Part shown: in pieces, positions 58,022 through 64,000 of the stretch
Layout of the letters: each line of letters opens with the position of its first letter
Numbering within the stretch: position 1 is the stretch's first letter
Assembly: GCF_022539505.1 (NCBI RefSeq)
Contig: NC_061509.1
Location: 211,444,254 to 211,508,253 of the forward strand
Length of the DNA stretch: 64,000 nt
Source: Lolium rigidum
Lineage: Eukaryota > Streptophyta > Magnoliopsida > Poales > Poaceae
Reading direction: 5' to 3'
The notes under the pieces: generated by a model
Database searches by the model: none
Seen by the model: only the letters and a program-made list of their open reading frames with translations
What the model was told of the DNA's origin: nothing
Position numbers and translations under genes: made by a program

Positions 58022-58275
58022 ATGTATCCATTCATCAGCTGGATAATACCTCACATGCTATTTTCCAACATTTCCAACAGAATGACAGCTCATTAGGCAG
58101 CAACAATCAACATGGTTTTTAACTATCAGATATGGCAGATAACGGCACACAAATTCGCAGACAAAAGCAATATGGATGATGACGGGCACTCACACTTGAT
58201 TTGAAAGTTCCACAAGAGCAGAAGAGGGTTCAGATTCAGCGGTGAGAGCAATATCCTCTGTCGATCCTCGATACC

Positions 58276-59380
58276 CTTGTTGTTCAACACACATATAAGA
58301 CATTAAATTTATAAGAAATAAGTTACAATTTAGCAAGTTAGGTGCAAACACAGGCAGCAGGATTGAACTAAATGTACCAAATACTACAGTTGTCCAAGAT
58401 TAAACTATCTTTGTTTTATTTATTTGACTCTTAATGTCACCAACTATATATGACTACTCATACACTTTTTTGGTTTATCTAAAATTATGTTCGCTATTGC
58501 TCAGTTGATTCTAAATTACAACAAATCACATGCAAAAGAATAAAGGATGACCAGTGTATCGAAGATCTATTTCTGATACATAAAGGGCTTCTGGATCCAT
58601 AACCTAAGTTTGTAGTCCGATGATATAATCTGACCCAAGTATATCAGCAAGGAAACAAGAAAATTCTAGAGACGCGAGAAAAGTGTTTCACCTCATATTT
58701 TTCATCGTGCTACAGACAGTAGGTTTGTGTCAGCTGCAAGATGAGTAACTCAATTGACCCTGAGAACATAAACATTGGCAAATTAATTTTTTGGTGGTAT
58801 TGCCAATGCTAACAATCTTCAGTCTTGGATTTCTTTTTGGTTTTCCTGGTAGAAACAAGGATCAGATATCAATAAATAGATAAGACTGTGTAGGAGTGGG
58901 AAAATGGTTTAAAAGGCAGTGCCATGGTCATGTGACAGGTAAATAGAGGACTTGTTGGCAAAGAAAGAAAAATACAACTTACTTATTGGCAATGAAAGAA
59001 AAATACAACTAACCGTCCAAAACAAATACGTATATTGTAAGCTTCTAGAAAGTACTGGGAACAACAATAGCACCTGGACATCAGCAAGCTGGTAACCCTA
59101 AGCAACGAAAAACCTAAGAAGTTCGTGACCCATGATATTATATGGCAATTGATTTTCCTGAACACTAAATCACCATATGGTTCCTAATAATGCCCTAGCT
59201 GCTCTTTATTATCTTTCCCCTTACAGTAAGGAAAACAAATCCCCGACAACAAGAAGCATAAAGTGACTATAATAATGATAAAAATAGGGCATCTCATATC
59301 TCTAGCATCTACACCTTACCTCGAAAATAACCACTATCCATTGAATCGAGTTACTATTGTCTGCTGCATTCTAACACTAT
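58276..59380. other. AT-rich stretch, nothing firm
   Basis: Short minus-strand frames occur near 58690-58750 and 58983-59165, but stops interrupt them and no domain is visible. It could be introns of the gene suggested at 55665-58275. Confidence 0.35.
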
Positions 59381-59384
59381 GTGA

Positions 59385-61995
59385 GGAACCCGGAGGTCGG
59401 GGCTAGACAAACTCAGATATCACATCTGGCATAAGCCTAACCTAGATCTCTAGGGCCTACAGGGTGAGAATCGGTAACACAACAGTGACTCTACGACACA
59501 AAGCAAATATATTACAACTCTTAGCAGAATTAAGATCCAAATTTATTACACGCAGAGGTCACTGACCACAATTCAACAAGCAGTGGAAAGCAAATTATGT
59601 TATCTAGATAACAAGACTGCAAAGGGCCTAAGAGGCCATAACATACGGCGACGTCCCAGCCCATAAGTCTCAGGCTGCTGCCTGGGGAACTCCGAACTAC
59701 TCGTCGACGTCGAGGTAGAAACCACCATCAGTTGGAAGGACTTCGTTTGAAACAAAGCATGCAAGGCTAAGTACAGGGACTCAGCAAGACTTAGTACAAC
59801 CTATTCGCAAAGCGGGTATGCGAGGCTTTATGTGGAGCTTATTTTGCGGAAAGCCAGTTTTCCTTTGTAAACGGGAGGGAGCAGAAGCTCGTCTATTCAG
59901 ACCATTTTCAAAAGGGGTAAGAGAGCGATATTAACTCTAGCTCTAATATCATCATGTTGAATCCACCGAATCTTCATCATCACCTGAACCTATCACCTAG
60001 GATCACCCCCTCGACACCTTGAGAGGGGATCCTTAAACACATATTAATTCCAAGTTTTACGATTTAGGTTCATGTTATCTATGATCATAGAATCCATCAC
60101 CAAGTCATCTGTAACCGTGGACACGGCTTTTCGAAAAGATTTACCCTACATGGGTGTACAACTTTACCCACACGCGCCGACCGACTCTTAGTGCCACTAG
60201 ATTAACACACTTCCTTGGTGTGCCGGCAGAGGGTGGTCGACCAAAACCTTTCCCTTATTTCGCCTATTCCATGAGTCAAACTAACTGGGGAACTCCGTTA
60301 TCGTAGGTAGCCATTCTCTGAGGCGGTCCCGGTCATTGTGCGTAGGGGATCCAGTTCAATGCCTCGAACATCCTTCACCCCGGCCACGCCATGTATGATG
60401 CACTTTGAAAACCTTTTCCACCTTTTCCCATGCGTATGGCAAATGGAACTCGCAAACTAAATGACTCATGGGTAAGCTAGGCAAGTTCGGGCCAAGGGGT
60501 TCCCATGGGCCCCGTGTGGTTGTACGCTCATTCTTGGTTCCGAAGGCGAGAACTCAGGTCCTAGTATCGGCGAGAACGAGTCAAATCACCACATCCCCAT
60601 GTGACGGCCCATCCAAGCTTTAGCATGTTTATTATCATCACTGATCATACCACGTCATCCTGCCAAACTAGGTTCATTCGTAGCTCTGATTCATCAACCG
60701 GATGGATCAGACTTCAACAGCTAAGCATGGCTAAGCATAACACATATACGGCTCTAGCGATGCGAACAAGCTCAGACCTAGTTTTGCTGGGAGCGGTGGA
60801 TCAGGAACTTTGGGCTACAAGAATGGAATATGCACACATAGGATATCTACAACTGCCGATAAAATATATTTGAAGCGGATGCAATATGTAAGAACCAGAA
60901 GTAAAGCATTTCGAAACCATATATGAACCAGGTTAGGGCTTGCCTTGTCCCTCGTTGTTCGGGTGCCGCTCTTCGGTGGCGTTGATCTCAGGCTCGCGTT
61001 CGGTCCCTATCGTGAAGAACCAAACACCGGAATGGAATAGCACAATCAAGACATGGTACAATGCAATGCACATACAATATGATGACATGTCATATTAAAG
61101 GGGTTTGGGTAACCCTAGGTGCATCGACGGAAAATGAGGGGGTTCGGCATCGATCCCGACACATGAGAGGGGTCGATTTAGGGTTTCTACTAAGGCTCAC
61201 ATTTAATTGGTTCAAACATGTATGAAACATGGATAAACAGCTAGGAAATGTTTTTCTGATCATTTTGATATATAATTTTATATTTTTACGAATTAATATG
61301 AATTATTGAAAATAAATAAAATAGAAAAATCTTTACTGCGTCACGCTGACGTCAGCATGATGTCAGCGCGGCCTTGAGCTCGCAGACGAGCTCGAATCCG
61401 ATGTTTCCGAGCGCGATAGGATGCGCGCGAGTGCGCGCTCGACGCGCAACGATGCGCTGAACCGTCAGGTGGGGGCGCCGCCAGCGAATGGTCGCCGGAG
61501 ACGAAGCCCGATGGCGGCGTGGGTAGGTGCACATGGCGGCGGCATTACAGGGCGCAATCGACAAGGGCGAGGGTACGGGGAGGTTCAGGACCTCGCCACG
61601 AAGCTCCAGAGCTTGTCAGTGAGGCCGGAGGAGCTCGAGAACGGCAGCGAACGGTGGTTGTCGGATTCGGGAACGATAACCCGATTCGCGATTGAAGGCT
61701 CGCCGGCTTGTGCTGCTTGTTGGGGAAGAACCAGGGCAACGCGGTGAAGCTCTTGGGCCTGTCGGACGAGCACGGGGAGGCGCTAAGCGGCGGCGACGGC
61801 GAGTTGGTCGTGGCTAGGGTTTCGGCCCTAGCACAGCATAGAGCGAGGAAGAGGGGGATGTGAGGGTCCTAGGGTTGTTGGCGGCGGTGGAGGGCACTTA
61901 TAGGCCACCGGGGGCGGCGGCGGGGATCTTGGCGCGCCGGCGACCATCGGGTGGCCGCGCTGCTGCCAGCTCCTGCTTTGGTCGGCGGGGGTGAT
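59385..61995. repeat. Probable LTR-retrotransposon or other repeat sequence, unresolved
   Basis: The style of the sequence (CGTCGACGTCGAGGTAG, many scattered short GC/AT transitions, a GC-rich end at 61360-61960 with overlapping chance frames on both strands) resembles long LTRs of grass Gypsy elements. I could not find a matching second LTR, primer binding site or protein in the window, so ends and class are open. Open frames here (for example 60601-60873 +) show no domain. Confidence 0.3.
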
Positions 61996-62440
61996 GATGG
62001 GTGATGTCTACGGATGCTTCTATTCTTGTAGACAGTGTTGGGCCTCCAAGAGCAGAGGTTTGTAGAACAGCAGCAAGTTTCCCTTAAGTGGATCACCCAA
62101 GGTTTATCGAACTCAGGAAGGAAGAGGTCAAAGATATCCCTCTCAAGCAACCCTGCGATCACAATGCAAGAAGTCTCTTGTGTCCCCAACACACCTAATA
62201 CACTTGTCAGATGTATAGGTGCACTAGTTCGGCAAAGAGATAGTGAGATGCAAGTAATATGGATGAGTATGAGTGGTAATAGCAATCTGAATAAAATATG
62301 GCAGCGAGTAAACATGCAACAAAACAAGTAAACAAACGGAGATTCGATGCTTGGAAGCAAGGCCTAGGGATCCTTCTTTCACTAGTGGACACTCTCAACA
62401 ATGATCACATAATAGAACCACTCTACACTCTGTTGTTGGA
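61996..62440. repeat. Dispersed cereal repeat, start TGATGTCTACG
   Basis: The stretch beginning TGATGTCTACGGATGCTTC and continuing through GGCCTCCAAGAGCAGAGG and TTTCCCTTAAGTGGATCACC is familiar to me as a very abundant Triticeae repeat; its element class I cannot state with confidence. No protein recognised. Confidence 0.4.
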
Positions 62441-62559
62441 TGATGAACACCACTAATTGTGTAGGATTACACGAACTGTGGTGACCCTGCATACCACTGC
62501 ATGTTGTAGTATGCCAGTCGTTGATATAACATTCACGAAGTACCATTCCGCAAATATTA

Positions 62560-64000
62560 CATCCCTCAGAGTAGTACAACAGAACATAGCAGGTCCATAA
62601 CTCATTCATTTATTATTACAAGCATAATACACATATCGTCTCGGAGCTCCTCTTGGGTCCTAAGAGGAATACTCCTGGGTTCGAGGCAAACCCAACTTAG
62701 CTTACAATATAGAAGTCTCATTAAGTTATACATTTATTCTCTCGAGCAGCCTAAGTATGAAGAGTTCGGGCTGCTCGGCTACTACTACTACTCGATGCTT
62801 CTAGGCTTGATCTCCTCCTGAAGCCTCCCCGGTTCCGTAGACTATGAGGTAGTCTACGCCTTCAATACCTCCAAAGAGGTCTGGTTCTTCATAGCCGATG
62901 ATCTCGGCTCCTTCAGAGGTTGTCGTAGTCCTCCTCCGGACGATTCGGACAATCTAAGCAAGGGATTTAAGAGTGGGATGAGTACGAGCGTACTCAACAA
63001 GTTCATTATAGATAAGAGGTGTTTAATGCACTAACTACGATATTAGACCGGAAAGTCTAATACCAATGCAGGTTTTGATAAACATTTCTTCAAGAGATTG
63101 CTTTTATTTCAAAGAGCTATGTCCGTCAGCCTTCACCGGTTTACTAGAACTTCATGGAGTTCCTTTCCGGCCGCGTTCGTAGTTCCATATCCCGGAACAG
63201 GGAGTGACAGGTCACGGTTCTTTACACTCTGCAGAGGTGTGTTGCTTTACCCAAAAGAGATCTTAACCTTGGTGCCAACCGGGCAGCTTTCCTGTCCACA
63301 CTTCCTTCGGTGTGAGGCCCGGTATAAGGTCTAGCCAATCATGTTCCTCCGCTACCTCGAACACCCACCCTTTGTTGCATACCCCGACCCTGGGTCCTCG
63401 CCGGTCCCATTATTCCCACTCACGGGTGGACCCCGACCACGACAACAGTTTGGGGCTCGTTAACCAAACTCCTTCGCCGGTAGCTGCAACCCATCATAGA
63501 CCGCAATACCGTGGGGACTTAAGGCTTCCCCAGCCAACCGCTTGTTCTTCGAGCGACAAGTGTCTACTGACTATGCCGTGGGGACTTAAGGCTTCCCCAG
63601 CCAACCGCTTGCCCTGACAGATACAAGTGTCTACGGTAAAGCGCATCCGTTGATGAACGAGAGGTGGAACACTTTTGACTACTCCGTCCCACTCCGGATC
63701 TTATGGTTAACATGGGTATTACGGCACAAGAATCACTAGACGACATTTGTTGTTAATCCTAGATGGATATTAACCCTTGCAATGGAACCTCCACCATATC
63801 AACACAATCCATGGTTCCATTGCCAACCACATAGTCATATTCATAGTTATGAAAATAGTGGTTTTGGTTTTTATGCAATAGTGATAATCATAGTACTTTG
63901 CAAGTAATTTGATAAAGATACTCAAATGACATGAACAAGTGATGAACTTGCTCGAACACCGCAAAGTTTTGCGGTTGGATGGTGTGGACTGACCCTTGTC
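62560..64000. repeat. Repeat-like sequence reaching the window edge
   Basis: No gene recognised. It contains a direct repeat of about 39 bp, starting CCGTGGGGACTTAAGGC and continuing TTCCCCAGCCAACCGCTTG, at about 63510-63550 and 63573-63612; each is followed within about 30 bp by ACAAGTGTCTAC. Composition and layout resemble the 59.4-62 kb stretch. Possibly part of a large LTR element continuing past the window. Confidence 0.35.

Larger units (their letters stand above)
55665..58275 (-). other. Possible last two exons of an unidentified minus-strand gene
   Basis: I do not recognise this gene. A candidate exon at 58275-58194 encodes GYRGSTEDIALTAESE then PSSALVELSNQ and ends GT|GTGAGT, a strong donor. 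After a 2.4 kb intron, TTCAG at 55750 opens the next exon, 55749-55665, encoding NKFPVDVVTASARIKTTS then TAADKKLKE and stop TAG. The phase joins correctly across the intron (GT + C gives Val). The PIF/Harbinger element 55791-57779 would sit inside this intron only 40 bp from the acceptor. The upstream acceptor (AACAAG) is weak, and no earlier exon was found with confidence, so this may be a gene 3' end or a remnant. Confidence 0.4.

Noticed and set aside
60601..60873. 90-codon open frame (+) in the 3' repeat region
   Set aside because: No recognisable domain and embedded in repeat-like sequence.

Overview
This is a nuclear chromosome segment from a grass, most likely a Pooideae cereal or relative (wheat, barley, oat or ryegrass type). 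The evidence is intron-containing plant genes, GC-rich first exons, and nested grass transposons: Copia and Gypsy LTR elements, PIF/Harbinger, Mutator-like, Stowaway and Tourist MITEs, an RTE relic with a TTG tail and L1 relics. A run of exactly 100 N at 46305-46404 is a scaffold gap. Nothing is bacterial: no operons, CRISPR array, tRNA or rRNA was seen.

Four genes can be named. (1) A broken ARP6 (actin-related protein of the SWR1 chromatin-remodelling complex) runs 6247-21944 on plus. Its exons are split by a 13.5 kb intron holding a LINE-like element with a young 11 kb Copia element inside it. (2) An apparently intact Rab escort protein gene has nine exons, 28966-32609 on plus. (3) An apparently intact hydroxymethylglutaryl-CoA lyase has eight exons, 38392-45021 on plus; its third intron holds a Mutator-like element and an RTE relic. 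(4) An apparently intact Upf1/SEN1-like superfamily 1 helicase has seven exons, 48989-53288 on minus. For these three genes every exon phase closes. They share no pathway; they are simply neighbours.

Layout: 1-6246 holds exon-like blocks of an unidentified minus-strand gene, an eEF2 pseudogene fragment and a GC-rich Helitron-like end. 6247-21944 is ARP6 with its nested insertions. 22072-28228 is a retroposon-like sequence split by a 5.4 kb non-autonomous Gypsy element. 28.9-32.6 kb is REP. 33.9-37.5 kb is mostly repeats, including a 2.2 kb short-LTR (TRIM-like) element. 38.4-45.0 kb is HMG-CoA lyase. 45.6-48.5 kb holds TIR elements, the gap and an L1 relic. 49.0-53.3 kb is the helicase. 53.9-58.3 kb holds a diverged duplication, a Tourist MITE, a PIF/Harbinger element and a possible gene 3' end. 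59.4-64 kb is repeat-like sequence without recognisable genes.

I found no new multi-gene biological system. The unusual signals are structural: a 34 bp perfect foldback in the ARP6 intron, palindrome-rich LTR promoters, hairpin repeats in a Gypsy leader, two 20 bp poly(A) insertions with 15 bp target duplications in introns of two neighbouring genes, and a GC-AG intron plus an in-frame octapeptide repeat in the helicase. All calls come from reading the sequence; no database search was possible.
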